Source of the DNA: a virus
Virus record (IMG/VR): IMGVR_UViG_3300036846_000307
Span: 1-21,663 of that record
Length of the DNA stretch: 21,663 nt
Direction: 5' to 3' (one strand)
A model generated the notes under the pieces. It saw only the letters and a list, made by a program, of their open reading frames with translations. It did not search any database and was not told where the DNA came from. The position numbers and the translations under genes are program-made. Of the stretch, positions 7,288 to 15,734 are shown one piece after another. How positions within the stretch are numbered: position 1 is the first letter of the stretch; each line of letters begins with the position of its first letter.

Positions 7288-9174
7288 ATGGCTGGCCCGT
7301 CCGTAGTCGTCAGGGTCCTGGGCGACCTGCGCGGCCTGGGTCAGTCGATGGCGGCCGCGGGCTCGACCGCATCGCAGGCCGCGTCGCGCGCGCAGCAGGG
7401 ATTCGGGAAAATGCTGGGCACGCTGAACGCGTCGGGCGCGCTCGGCCCGTTCGGCGCTGCGCTCGGCGGGATCAATGACGCCATCGGCAACATCATTTCC
7501 AGCGGTAAGAAAATCGGCCCGGCGATGATCGGCGCAGGCGCCGCGGTGACGGGCGTCGGCGCGCTGCTGTCCGGGCTCGGCTCACATGAACAGGCCGCGC
7601 ACCAGCAACTGCACGCGGCGATCGACGCGACCGGGCACGACTGGGGCGAGTACGGGAAGCAGATCGACGGGGCAATAAAAAAGGGCGAGTCCTACGGGCA
7701 CGGCGCCGCCGAAACGATGGGCGCGCTGCAGGCGCTGACGCAGGCGACACACAACCCGGCGAAGGCGCTGCAGCTACTGGGCACAACGTTCGACCTGTCG
7801 GCCGCGAAGCATGTCGGGCTGACCGACGCGGCATCGTCGCTGGGCAAGGTTTACAACGGGAACACGCGGCTGCTGAAACAGTACGGGATCAATGTCGCGA
7901 AGGCGGGCAGCGCGCAGGCCGCGATCGGTAAGGACACGAAAGCCGCGGAGTCCGCCGACCGGAAACTGGCCGCCGCGAAACAGCGGCTGAACGACCTGCA
8001 GACGATCGACGCGACGAAAAAACACCTGGGCGCGGCGGGCGCGATCGCGCTGCGCAACGCGCAGACGAAAGCGAACGCGGCCGCGCTCGAGGCGCTGGCC
8101 GCGCACCACAAGCTCGCGGGCGCGCAGGACGCGGCGCGCATATCGGCGGGCAAGGGCAAGGACGCCATATCGCAACTGGGCGGCGTGCTCAAGGGGCAGG
8201 CGTCCGCGTCGGCCGACACGTTCGCGGGGAAGCTCGCCGCGATCCGTACGCGCGTGTCGGATTCGGTCGCGATGTTCGGACAGAAATACGGGCCCGCGCT
8301 GCAGGCCGCAGGGCTGGGGATCATGGCGCTGGGCACTATCTGGTCGACGGTCGGCCCGCTGATCGCGGCGATGGAACTGGCATCGCTGGGCCCAATCCTG
8401 CTGATCGCGGCGGGCGTGGTCGCGCTGATCGCGGTCGGCTACCTGATCTATCGCAACTGGTCGACAATCTGGGGCGCGATCCAGAAGGTGATTCAGGTCG
8501 TCTGGGACTGGGTGAAAACGAACTGGCCGCTGCTGCTGGCGATCATCGTCGGCCCGGTCGCGCTCGCCGCGTATTTCATATGGAAACATTTCGACCGGAT
8601 CAAACAGCTAGCGCTCGACGCGGTGCAGTTCATCGAACGCGTGTGGGACGCGGTGAAAGCCTGGTTCTCTGGCCTGGTGACCAGCGTCGGCAGCACACTG
8701 TCGACCCTGTTCGACAAGGCGAAGAGTGCCGCGACGACCGTCGTCAGCGCGGTGAAAACAACGTGGACGACGTTCGAGACATGGCTAACGGGACTGCCCG
8801 CCCGACTGGTGAACACGTTCGCGGGCATGTTCGACGGGATCAGCGCCGCGTTCAAGGCGGCTATCAACTGGGTGATCGGCGCGTGGAACAGTCTGCATTT
8901 CAAGCTGGGCGGCTGGACCGTCGGGAAAGGTCCGTTCTCGGTCACGCTGCCGACGGTCGATATCGGAATGCCGACGATCCCGAAGCTGGCGCAGGGCGGC
9001 CTGGTCACACAGTCGGGGCTGATCTTCGCGCACGCGGGCGAGGCGATCACTCCGCTGCCGCGCGGGCGCCTGGGCCCGATCGTGCATATCGAACACGCGC
9101 ATTTCACCGAACCCGTCGACGTGGACGTGTTCACCCAGCACATCGCCGCGCTCTCGCGCAGTCGGGCCGTGTGA
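7288..9174 (+). CDS. Tape measure protein
   Basis: This is the largest gene of the window (628 residues) and lies straight after the chaperones. It sets tail length and is ejected during infection. The N-terminus is Gly/Ala-rich with repeated glycines; residues about 215-282 are Lys/Ala-rich and coiled-coil-like (ADRKLAAAKQRLNDLQ). Hydrophobic membrane-type segments run at about 342-391 (LGPILLIAAGVVALIAVGYL) and 413-434 (WPLLLAIIVGPVALAAYFIW). The end has the common LAQGGLVTQSGLIFAHAGE motif. It is short for a tape measure, which predicts a short tail. The start is ATG 7288, 8 bases after the chaperone stop. Confidence 0.93.
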   Translation: MAGPSVVVRVLGDLRGLGQSMAAAGSTASQAASRAQQGFGKMLGTLNASGALGPFGAALGGINDAIGNIISSGKKIGPAMIGAGAAVTGVGALLSGLGSHEQAAHQQLHAAIDATGHDWGEYGKQIDGAIKKGESYGHGAAETMGALQALTQATHNPAKALQLLGTTFDLSAAKHVGLTDAASSLGKVYNGNTRLLKQYGINVAKAGSAQAAIGKDTKAAESADRKLAAAKQRLNDLQTIDATKKHLGAAGAIALRNAQTKANAAALEALAAHHKLAGAQDAARISAGKGKDAISQLGGVLKGQASASADTFAGKLAAIRTRVSDSVAMFGQKYGPALQAAGLGIMALGTIWSTVGPLIAAMELASLGPILLIAAGVVALIAVGYLIYRNWSTIWGAIQKVIQVVWDWVKTNWPLLLAIIVGPVALAAYFIWKHFDRIKQLALDAVQFIERVWDAVKAWFSGLVTSVGSTLSTLFDKAKSAATTVVSAVKTTWTTFETWLTGLPARLVNTFAGMFDGISAAFKAAINWVIGAWNSLHFKLGGWTVGKGPFSVTLPTVDIGMPTIPKLAQGGLVTQSGLIFAHAGEAITPLPRGRLGPIVHIEHAHFTEPVDVDVFTQHIAALSRSRAV

Positions 9175-9175
9175 C

Positions 9176-10069
9176 GTGGCCGCGTGTGTGCGGGCCGCGT
9201 GGCTGGACTGGCAGGGCGCGACGATCGCGCTCGAGGATGAAGCTGCGGGCTATTTCTGTGCCGCGCTCGACCTCGGCGCGCCGACCGTGCGCGAGGTCGT
9301 CGACAACCTGCCCGACGCGGACGGCGCGGTAGACCGCACGCAGTTCATGGGCCCGCGCGCGGTGTCGGCCGATATCACCGCGCTGGCAGGCGCGGGCGCG
9401 GTGATCGACGACGTGGCCCGTCGGTTCGGCCCGTTCATGGTCCCTAGCGCGCGGCCCGTGCTGCACTACGTCCTCGACGTGGGCACGCCCGACGGGCTCG
9501 AGCACACGCTGACCGTGCGGCCCGCTAGCTATGACTGGCAACTGGTCGGCAACGTGCAGCGCGACATACACCTGGCCTGGGTCGCGGCCGATCCTGTCGC
9601 CCGTGACGCGCTGGTGCAGCAGGCGATCGCGTGGGCAGGTAGCGCGACGATTCCGGGCCGTACCTATCCGCTGACGTTCCCGCGCGCGTATCCCGCGACC
9701 GGGGGGAGTCCGAACACCGCGATTCTGCACAGCGACGGCGACGTACCGATACAGCCCGCGGTTCGTATCTGGGGACCGATCGGCGGGCCCGTCGTCACGT
9801 TCACGCCACCTAGCGGGCCGACGTTCCGCATCGCGTTCCTGTCGACGTTCATGGTCGCGGCCGGTTCCTATGTCGACGTGGACACGCGGCTACATACCGC
9901 GTTCTACAACGGCGACCCGGCGCAGAATCAGCTAGTGAGTATCGACTGGTCGACGAATAGCTGGCCGATCCTGTCGCCCGGTATCGACTGGCAGATGATC
10001 GTTTCCGGCACGTCGACGACGGGCGTCAGCCAGGCGGTCGCGACCTGGCAGGACGGCTACCTATCGTGA
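9176..10069 (+). CDS. Distal tail protein (Dit-like)
   Basis: The 297-residue product follows the tape measure, as distal tail proteins do; these form the hub at the tail tip. Beta-rich character is visible, with segments such as DRTQFMGPRAVSADI, VRPASYDWQLVGNVQRDIHLAWVAADPV and AVRIWGPIGGPVVTF followed by a C-terminal jelly-roll-like half. The start is taken as GTG 9176, one base after the tape measure stop. The stop overlaps the next start by GTGA. The call depends on gene order and overall pattern. Confidence 0.78.
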   Translation: MAACVRAAWLDWQGATIALEDEAAGYFCAALDLGAPTVREVVDNLPDADGAVDRTQFMGPRAVSADITALAGAGAVIDDVARRFGPFMVPSARPVLHYVLDVGTPDGLEHTLTVRPASYDWQLVGNVQRDIHLAWVAADPVARDALVQQAIAWAGSATIPGRTYPLTFPRAYPATGGSPNTAILHSDGDVPIQPAVRIWGPIGGPVVTFTPPSGPTFRIAFLSTFMVAAGSYVDVDTRLHTAFYNGDPAQNQLVSIDWSTNSWPILSPGIDWQMIVSGTSTTGVSQAVATWQDGYLS

Positions 10070-11349
10070 CCGCGCTACTCGAGGCGCCCCGCGCCGCGCC
10101 GCTGCCTGCAGGCCGCGGCCGCTGGCGCCTCACGTTGCACGATCGCACGTTCGGCGCCTACGGGACACCCGCGCCGACGTGGGGACAGACGATCCTGCTC
10201 GAGATTGACGATGCACGCGGGCGGCGCCTCGAACAGTCCTGGGATAGCGGCGCGACCCTGACGTTTACGTGCGACGGGCATTCACCATGCGCGGCGATGA
10301 TCCTCGAACTGCAGCATGACGTTATGGCGTGGCGCTGGTCCGACACGGACGGGCGCGACGTATGCATGTTCCGCGGGCCGATCACCCAGGCCGAAGATCA
10401 GCTAACCGCCGATACCCATACGGTCACCTACACCGCGCACGACTACCTCGCGATGCTCGAACGGCGCATGTTCACCGCGCTGACGGCGGCCGCGTACAAC
10501 GTCGACCAGGACACGCTGGTATCGGCGCTAGTGCAACTGGCGTCACAGCAGGTGACGATCAGCGGGCCCGCGCTCAGTTCCTACCTGCCGCTGATCGCGG
10601 CCCGTGTCGACGGCGCAGGCGCGCCGCGTGCGCTGTCGGGCCAGGTGCGACAGCGCAGCTACTACGGGAACGCCACGCTGCTCGAGACGATCGACGCGCT
10701 GGCGAAGGTGCAGGGCGGTTTCGACTATGACGTGCTGCCTGCGCCCGAAGCTGCGGCGCTCGGCGGCCCGGCAGGGACCGACGTGCTACGCGTGTTCTAT
10801 CCGGCGCAGGGCGTGTTCCGCGCCGACCTCGCGCTGGTCTACGGCGCGAACGTGCAGGCGCTGACCCGCACAGTGAACAGCGCCGATTATGCGAACTACG
10901 TGCGCGAACTGGGCAACGCCGCGAGTAGCGATCCTGCGGCGCCGCAACTGGCCCGCGACGCATGGAACGCGGAGGCGACCTCGGCCGCGCCTGCGGTCGG
11001 ACTGTTCATGCTGGGAAACAACCTGGCCGACGTGACCGATCCGACAACGCTCGCGCAGCACGCGGCGGGCGACCTCGGCATATCCGACGACCTCGAGCCG
11101 ACGTACACAATCGACCTGACGCCCGGCGCGTACCAGTACCGGGAACCGAACCTGGGCGACACGCTGCAGCTAGTCGTGCAGTCCGGGCGCCTCGACGTGA
11201 ACACGGTCATTCGCGTACTCGGCCTGTCCTATGACGTGGGCGAGGACGGGAACGAGAACGTGAGCATGACCGTCGGGAAACCGCTACCGACCTTGCGCGG
11301 CGCGTTCCGGCGCATGAACCGCGACATTTCCGCGCTGACGCGCAGGTGA
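10066..11349 (+). CDS. Tail hub / tail-associated minor tail protein
   Basis: The 427-residue protein resembles the Gp37-like hub proteins of actinobacterial siphophages. It has an N-terminal beta domain (WRLTLHDRTFGAYG, LEQSWDSGATLTFTCDG), then FRGPITQAEDQLTADTHTVT and YTAHDYLAMLERR, and the segment TLLETIDALAKVQGGFDYDVLP. It ends in VNTVIRVLGLSYDVGEDGNE. Such proteins form the trimeric hub below Dit and often anchor receptor-binding parts. The GTG start overlaps the previous stop by 4 bases. Confidence 0.75.
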   Translation: MTALLEAPRAAPLPAGRGRWRLTLHDRTFGAYGTPAPTWGQTILLEIDDARGRRLEQSWDSGATLTFTCDGHSPCAAMILELQHDVMAWRWSDTDGRDVCMFRGPITQAEDQLTADTHTVTYTAHDYLAMLERRMFTALTAAAYNVDQDTLVSALVQLASQQVTISGPALSSYLPLIAARVDGAGAPRALSGQVRQRSYYGNATLLETIDALAKVQGGFDYDVLPAPEAAALGGPAGTDVLRVFYPAQGVFRADLALVYGANVQALTRTVNSADYANYVRELGNAASSDPAAPQLARDAWNAEATSAAPAVGLFMLGNNLADVTDPTTLAQHAAGDLGISDDLEPTYTIDLTPGAYQYREPNLGDTLQLVVQSGRLDVNTVIRVLGLSYDVGEDGNENVSMTVGKPLPTLRGAFRRMNRDISALTRR

Positions 11350-11359
11350 GGGGGACACG

Positions 11360-12295
11360 ATGACACGCTACGCGCCTCAGTGGCTGCAGGCGTCGAACTA
11401 CGCGGCGGGCGTCGACCGTCGACTGATCGCGGCGCTGTGGCCGATCGCGGCGTGTGCAGGTTGCGCGGTGACGCCCGGCGCGGGAATGCAGGTGGTCGTC
11501 GCGCCCGGACAGGTCGCGGCGCCGACTCCGAATAACACGGGCTCGACCCTCTGCACGTCGGACGCGCCCGAAAACGTGACGCTGCTCGCCGCGCCCGCGG
11601 CGGGCAACAATCGTATTGACCTGATCGTCTGTCAGCCACGCGGGAACGACCTCGACGGCGGCGTCAATAACGATTTCATTTTCACCGCCATCGCGGGGGT
11701 CGTCGCCGCGTCGCCCGCAGTTCCCGCGATCCCCGCGGGTGCGGTCGCGCTCGCGCAGGTGTACGTCACGGGCGGCGCGTCCGCGATCGTCGCGGGGAAC
11801 ATTACGGATCGGCGCCCGATATCGGGGCTGGCGGTCCCGACGAACCGGCCCTGGGGTGTCGCGTGGGGCGAGGTTTCGTACGCGACCGGCGCCGTGACCG
11901 TCGGCGGCGTCGGCGCTAGCTACACACCGATTATCAGCTATCCGACGTTTACCGCGGTTGCGAATCGTATCTACGTGTTCGAGTTCTACTGCGCGTCGAT
12001 CAACGTCGCGGCGGGCGCGTACACGAAAATGCAGGTCGTCGACGGGACCGGTACGCAGGTCGGCGGACTACTCGCGCAGCTATCACCGGCAGGCGCGGGC
12101 CGCGAATCCGTGAACCCTGCCAGTGTGCGCGTTGTCGGCCTGCCCGCGGGACCGGTCGCGAACTGGCGCGTACAGGCAATGTCGAACCTGGCGGGCGCGT
12201 CCTTCAATGCCAACGCGGCAGGCGACCCTGGGCCGCTGGTCGCGCGCGTGCTCGACGCGGGACCGGTCGCGGGCAGCAGTCCGCCCCCGAACTAA
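11360..12295 (+). CDS. Minor tail protein, possible receptor-binding or tail-tip protein
   Basis: This 311-residue protein starts with the pattern [15 protein letters not shown], then a [20 protein letters not shown] beta segment, [37 protein letters not shown] and a [18 protein letters not shown] repeat-like stretch. Actinophage minor tail proteins commonly share this N-terminal anchor. Residues after about 170 form a separate beta-rich domain, which may contact the host surface. GAGGGGG (11348-11354) gives a strong ribosome-binding site. The receptor role is inferred. Confidence 0.7.
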   Translation: MTRYAPQWLQASNYAAGVDRRLIAALWPIAACAGCAVTPGAGMQVVVAPGQVAAPTPNNTGSTLCTSDAPENVTLLAAPAAGNNRIDLIVCQPRGNDLDGGVNNDFIFTAIAGVVAASPAVPAIPAGAVALAQVYVTGGASAIVAGNITDRRPISGLAVPTNRPWGVAWGEVSYATGAVTVGGVGASYTPIISYPTFTAVANRIYVFEFYCASINVAAGAYTKMQVVDGTGTQVGGLLAQLSPAGAGRESVNPASVRVVGLPAGPVANWRVQAMSNLAGASFNANAAGDPGPLVARVLDAGPVAGSSPPPN

Positions 12296-12310
12296 CGAAA
12301 GGCGCAGGAC

Positions 12311-12427
12311 ATGACACCTACCGAAACGCCCGACAACGGCAACGGCGAACACGGCGAGGACACGGGCGAGATTCCCGCGACCGAACAGCCCGACGCGCAA
12401 CCGGCCGACGACGACGACGGCGACTAA
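12311..12427 (+). CDS. Acidic 38-residue microprotein
   Basis: A short reading frame starts at ATG 12311, preceded by GAAAGG in a TAACGAAAGGCG leader like that of the tail tube gene, and ends at TAA 12425-12427. That stop shares one base with the endolysin ATG (TAATG). The protein has 13 Asp/Glu, no Lys or Arg, and ends in DDDDGD, so it should be disordered and strongly negative. I do not recognise it. The ribosome-binding site and the stop-start coupling on the 3' side argue that it is translated. It could serve only to couple endolysin translation, or act as a small lysis- or tail-associated factor. Confidence 0.6.
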   Translation: MTPTETPDNGNGEHGEDTGEIPATEQPDAQPADDDDGD

Positions 12428-13089
12428 TGCCTGCGCCCGTCGACCTGGTGACCGTTCACCATGAAGGCGCAGGGGCGCCGTCGAACGTCACACGCGGCGC
12501 GGAGGGCGGTTACACGTACTGGATCGGCGCGACGAACTGGTCATGGCTGCGCGACGTGTGGTCCAGTTTCGGGACGCTGAACTACAACGGCGACAGCCTC
12601 GACGTATGCCTGTCCGGGAACCGGATGGAACACGCGGTGACCGATGCCGACGTGGCGCTGATCGGCGCCGCGGTCGCGGACGCGCGCGCACGCGGCTACG
12701 TGACCGACGCGCCGACCGTGCGCGCGCATCGCGACTCGCCCGGCAGTTCGACCGTCTGCCCTGGCGACCGCACGATGGACCGCTGGCCGCAGATCGTCGC
12801 GGCCTGCACGGCGGGCAGCGCGCCCGTCGAACCGACGACCGAAGGAGGCGCGGTGGAAATCGTGAGCACACCTAGCGGCGAGGGCTACTGGATCGCGGCC
12901 GCCGATGGCGGCGTGTTCAGCTACGGGGACGCCCGGTTTTACGGCAGCATGGGCGGCGAGGCGTTGCACGCGCCCATCGTCGGCATGGCCGCGACGCCCG
13001 ACGGCGACGGCTACTGGCTGCTCGGTCAGGACGGCGGCGTGTTCGCGTTCGGATCGGCGCGGTTCCACGGCGCGCCGACAGACCTATGA
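12427..13089 (+). CDS. Endolysin: N-acetylmuramoyl-L-alanine amidase with C-terminal repeats
   Basis: Residues 1 to about 125 form an amidase_2/PGRP-type domain that cuts the bond between muramic acid and the stem peptide. VTVHHEGAG supplies a zinc His (His11 or 12), and [14 protein letters not shown] supplies His101 and Cys111. A short linker rich in Thr, Glu and Gly follows. The C-terminus holds two repeats of the type GYW...DGGVF.(Y/F)G.ARF.G, with GYW tyrosines at 154 and 196, a 42-residue period. Such repeats are common in actinobacterial surface proteins and probably bind the envelope. A strong internal ribosome-binding site lies at the domain border. The stop overlaps the holin-like gene by ATGA. 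Confidence 0.88.
   Translation: MPAPVDLVTVHHEGAGAPSNVTRGAEGGYTYWIGATNWSWLRDVWSSFGTLNYNGDSLDVCLSGNRMEHAVTDADVALIGAAVADARARGYVTDAPTVRAHRDSPGSSTVCPGDRTMDRWPQIVAACTAGSAPVEPTTEGGAVEIVSTPSGEGYWIAAADGGVFSYGDARFYGSMGGEALHAPIVGMAATPDGDGYWLLGQDGGVFAFGSARFHGAPTDL
12842..12855 (+). promoter_or_regulatory. Internal ribosome-binding site and in-frame GTG within endolysin
   Basis: AAGGAGG (12842-12848) is the best Shine-Dalgarno match I found in the window. It lies 4 bases before GTG 12853, which is in the endolysin frame. The site falls in the linker codons GAA GGA GGC between the catalytic domain and the repeats. Initiation here would make a 78-residue protein consisting only of the repeat domain (12853-13089). 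Dual-start endolysins of this design are established in some Gram-positive phages, such as enterococcal Lys170 and clostridial CTP1L. Confidence 0.5.
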
Positions 13090-13271
13090 CTGCCGCGCTG
13101 ATAGTCGCCTATCTGGCATCGAAACCGGTAGGCGCGGCGCTGGTCTACCTGATCGTCGCCGCGGTCCTGTTCGGCGTGGCGGGCATGATCGCGGCGTACG
13201 CGCGCGACCTGTTCCATTCCGTGCTGTGCGCGGCGCTGCTCGCGCTCACACTCGCGTTCCTGGTCCGCTAG
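13086..13271 (+). CDS. Small two-helix membrane protein, probable holin
   Basis: This 61-residue protein is almost entirely hydrophobic, with two predicted membrane segments at about residues 16-38 ([20 protein letters not shown]) and 43-59 ([17 protein letters not shown]), joined by a short loop containing ARD. Directly after the endolysin, such a protein is most likely the holin that releases the lysin or depolarises the membrane. It overlaps the endolysin stop by ATGA. Holins have no universal motif, so the call rests on topology and position. Confidence 0.7.
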   Translation: MTAALIVAYLASKPVGAALVYLIVAAVLFGVAGMIAAYARDLFHSVLCAALLALTLAFLVR

Positions 13272-13281
13272 GGAGGGCACT

Positions 13282-14427
13282 GTGGCCGAGAGACTGGTAA
13301 CGACCCTGACGCTGCACGATGACGGGCGCGTGAGCGGCCTGTGGCGTCCGCTCGAGGTCGCGCCGCCCGATCGGCCCCTGTCGGCCGCGGAGCAGGTCGC
13401 GGGGACGTGGGCGCTGCAGCAGGTCATGGACCTGGCCGACCTCGAGCGGCTACGCCCGTCGATCGACCTGGCGCTGTCGACTCCGGGCCTGCGCGGATTC
13501 TCGGCCCGGTTCCCGCTGCGGGCTGTCCTGCCCGACGGGCACAACCTCGACCCGGCGCTGGTCGACGCGTGCGCCCAGGTCGCGCTCGAGGCGGGCCTGG
13601 CGTTTTCGTGGCGGACGATGGCGGGCAGGCACACGCCCGCCGCGATCCTCGACGCGTGCCGCACGTACAGCGACGGGACGAACCGCTACCCCGCGCCCTT
13701 CGAGGTCGACGGCGCCCCGGCGCGCCGGTTCGTCGACGCGCTGGCCGGATTCGCGGAACAGGCGGCCGCCTGGTCCCGCGAGCATGGCGTGGCCCTGCTG
13801 CATTTCCCCTGGTACGGGCACGACTGGGCGGAACTGTGGCACGGGACCGACGTACGCGGCCTCGAGGGCTACAGCCTCGAGGCGTTCGTGGCGGGCCACG
13901 CGGCCCTCTGGGATGGCGCCTGGACGGTCGCGGGCTATGACCTGGCGGTCGAATTCCCGCTGTCGGGGCATGGGCCGCTGTCGGGCGCCGATGGCGTGTC
14001 CGATCGGCTGGCCGAACACATGGCGGAAACGGGCGGCCCCGACGCGGCGAACCTCTGTTCGATCCAGGCGAACGGCTGGGGCTGCATTCTGAACGGCCTG
14101 GCGCCGCCAGGGAACGTCGGACTGTTCGGGACGCCTGACCCGGCGATCGAAACCCAGTTCGCGCCCGTGTGGACCTGGCCGCTGCTCCACGGCGTGCAGG
14201 CGATCCAACCGCAGGATTATGGCAACTGGCCCGACATGTTCGCCGCGGCCGAGGGCGAACACGCGCTGTACGCAGAGGTCTACTGCGGGCCGTCATTCTC
14301 CGGGCCGCACGCGCCCGACCTGGCCGCCTGCATCGCTGCGTTCCGCCCGTCGCTGCCCGATGGCACTACTAACGGCCCTACCTGGCGCAGCGATCCGCCC
14401 GGAAACGGCCCCGGTACTGGGCTGTAG
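13282..14427 (+). CDS. Putative TIM-barrel glycoside hydrolase-like protein
   Basis: GGGAGG (13271-13276) precedes GTG 13282. The 381-residue product reads as alternating strands and helices of a barrel: LRGFSARFPLRAVLPDG, an ACAQVALEAGLAFSWRTMAG segment, HGVALLHFPWYGHDWAELWHG around residues 168-188, TVAGYDLAVEFPLSGHG with Glu224, and VWTWPLLHGVQAI. Trp, His and acidic residues at strand ends suggest a carbohydrate-active site, but I cannot name the family or catalytic pair. As the last gene of the late block, after the holin-like gene, it could attack host glycans during lysis or be a virion component. The C-terminal 40 residues are Gly/Pro-rich. Confidence 0.4.
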   Translation: MAERLVTTLTLHDDGRVSGLWRPLEVAPPDRPLSAAEQVAGTWALQQVMDLADLERLRPSIDLALSTPGLRGFSARFPLRAVLPDGHNLDPALVDACAQVALEAGLAFSWRTMAGRHTPAAILDACRTYSDGTNRYPAPFEVDGAPARRFVDALAGFAEQAAAWSREHGVALLHFPWYGHDWAELWHGTDVRGLEGYSLEAFVAGHAALWDGAWTVAGYDLAVEFPLSGHGPLSGADGVSDRLAEHMAETGGPDAANLCSIQANGWGCILNGLAPPGNVGLFGTPDPAIETQFAPVWTWPLLHGVQAIQPQDYGNWPDMFAAAEGEHALYAEVYCGPSFSGPHAPDLAACIAAFRPSLPDGTTNGPTWRSDPPGNGPGTGL

Positions 14428-14445
14428 CGCTCGAGGTTTCTGGCC

Positions 14446-14468
14446 CCCGGTACGTGACAGTTACCGGG
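14446..14468. promoter_or_regulatory. Inverted repeat overlapping the integrase promoter (candidate operator)
   Basis: CCCGGTA (14446-14452) and TACCGGG (14462-14468) form a perfect 7-bp inverted repeat with a 9-base centre. The centre includes the possible -35 box GTGACA. A further ACCGGTA (14482-14488) and TACCGG (14569-14574) lie downstream. Repeated TACCGG half-sites around a promoter suggest a dimeric regulator, such as a phage repressor or the integrase/excisionase system. A terminator for the late operon is less likely because no T-run follows. Confidence 0.5.
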
Positions 14469-14480
14469 TCCAGGTATAAT
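14454..14480 (+). promoter_or_regulatory. Sigma-70-type promoter upstream of integrase
   Basis: A perfect consensus -10 hexamer TATAAT lies at 14475-14480, striking in DNA of about 70% GC. GTGACA (14454-14459) could act as -35, but the spacer is 15 bases, shorter than ideal. Transcription would begin near 14487 and give an integrase leader of about 100 bases that contains the 14500-14524 hairpin. Confidence 0.55.
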
Positions 14481-14499
14481 GACCGGTAGGCAGTCGCAA

Positions 14500-14524
14500 G
14501 AAACCCTAGTAAACACTAGGTTTC
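14500..14524. repeat. Inverted repeat in integrase leader
   Basis: GAAACCCTAGT (14500-14510) and ACTAGGTTTC (14515-14524) form a 10-bp stem with one bulged C and an AAAC loop. It lies between the TATAAT box and the integrase start. It may be an RNA hairpin controlling integrase expression, an integrase arm-type binding site, or part of attP, since attachment sites usually adjoin the integrase gene. No tRNA-like core is recognised. It lacks a T-run. Confidence 0.5.
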
Positions 14525-14585
14525 GCGGCTACACCCCTGGTGGCCGATGGCACCATGAACGGCCCCACTACCGGAAGGCGACACA

Positions 14586-15710
14586 ATGAGCACACGCAGG
14601 TACGGCGAAGGCAGCGTTACGCATGACGACGTTCGCGACCTCTGGGTCGGCACGGTCGAACTACCGGCCGGGCTCGACGGGAAGCGGCGCCGTAAGCGCG
14701 TCACCGCCAAGCGGAAAACCGACATGCTCGACAAGCTCCGGGCCGTGCAGCGCGCCGTCGACTCGCACCTGCCGATCACGCCCGCCCGGCTGACCGTCGC
14801 CGCGTGGCTGGACACCTGGCAGCGCGACGTGCTCCCGCTGCGCACGGGCCGCACGGGCGAAAAGCTGTCCGACGAAACGCTGCGCGCCTACCGCGGCAAC
14901 GTCGACCGCTACCTGGCCCCCGCGCCGTTCGGGACGATCCCGCTGGCGAAGCTGCAGCCGTCGGACGTGCGGGCGCTGCTGGGCGACCTCGAGGCGCAGG
15001 GACTGGCGCCCCGGTCGATCCGCCTGGCCCGTCAGGTGCTGGTGCAGGCGCTGAACGTCGCGGAGCATGACGGGCTGGTGCCGCGCAACGTGGCCCGGAT
15101 CGCGTCGCCCCCGGCGAAGCACACGGCCCGTACCGACGATTCGCTGTCGGCCGACCAGGTGCGCCTGGTCCTCGACGCGGCGAAAGGCGACCGGCTCGAG
15201 GCGTTCGCGGTGATCCTGTTCACGACGGGACTGCGGCGCGGCGAGGCGCTGGGGCTGCGCTGGTCCGACGTGGACCTGAGTACCGCCCGCCTGACCGTCC
15301 GCCCGGAGGTCGCGAAAACGCCCTCGAGCGCACGGACGATCGCGCTGGCGCCGATGGCAGTCGACGCGCTCCGGGCGCACCGGACGGCGCAGAACGTGGA
15401 ACGGGCCGCGGCGCTGATCTGGGATGACCCGCAGGTTGTGTTCGCGACGACGATCGGGACACCCATCGACGGGCGCAACGCGTGGGGCTGGTTCACCGCG
15501 CTGACCCAGCGGGCAGGCGTCGGGCACGTCAGGGTCCACGCGGCCCGGCACACGGCCGCGACCCTGATGCTGAACGCGGGGATTCCGCTCGAGGTCGTCT
15601 CGAAAACGCTGGGCCACAGCGGCTACGCGATCACCGCGGATATCTACGCGAAGGTGCAGGACAAACTGCAGGCGACGACCGCGGACGCGATGCAGTCGGT
15701 CCTCGGCTAA
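14586..15710 (+). CDS. int: Tyrosine integrase
   Basis: This 374-residue recombinase should insert the phage into the host chromosome. Residues 1-50 form an arm-site-binding AP2-type domain (RYGEGSV...KRRRKRVTAKRK). A core-binding helical domain spans roughly 65-165. The catalytic domain shows Arg217 in TGLRRGEALGLRW, His318 and Arg321 in HAARHT, His344 in LGHSG and the nucleophile Tyr354 in DIYAKV, so all key residues are present. GGAAGG (14573-14578) sits 7 bases before the ATG. An active integrase, with an excisionase-like gene at 17350, marks the phage as temperate. Confidence 0.97.
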   Translation: MSTRRYGEGSVTHDDVRDLWVGTVELPAGLDGKRRRKRVTAKRKTDMLDKLRAVQRAVDSHLPITPARLTVAAWLDTWQRDVLPLRTGRTGEKLSDETLRAYRGNVDRYLAPAPFGTIPLAKLQPSDVRALLGDLEAQGLAPRSIRLARQVLVQALNVAEHDGLVPRNVARIASPPAKHTARTDDSLSADQVRLVLDAAKGDRLEAFAVILFTTGLRRGEALGLRWSDVDLSTARLTVRPEVAKTPSSARTIALAPMAVDALRAHRTAQNVERAAALIWDDPQVVFATTIGTPIDGRNAWGWFTALTQRAGVGHVRVHAARHTAATLMLNAGIPLEVVSKTLGHSGYAITADIYAKVQDKLQATTADAMQSVLG

Positions 15711-15734
15711 ACGTTGGAAAGTCTGTCTACCAGG

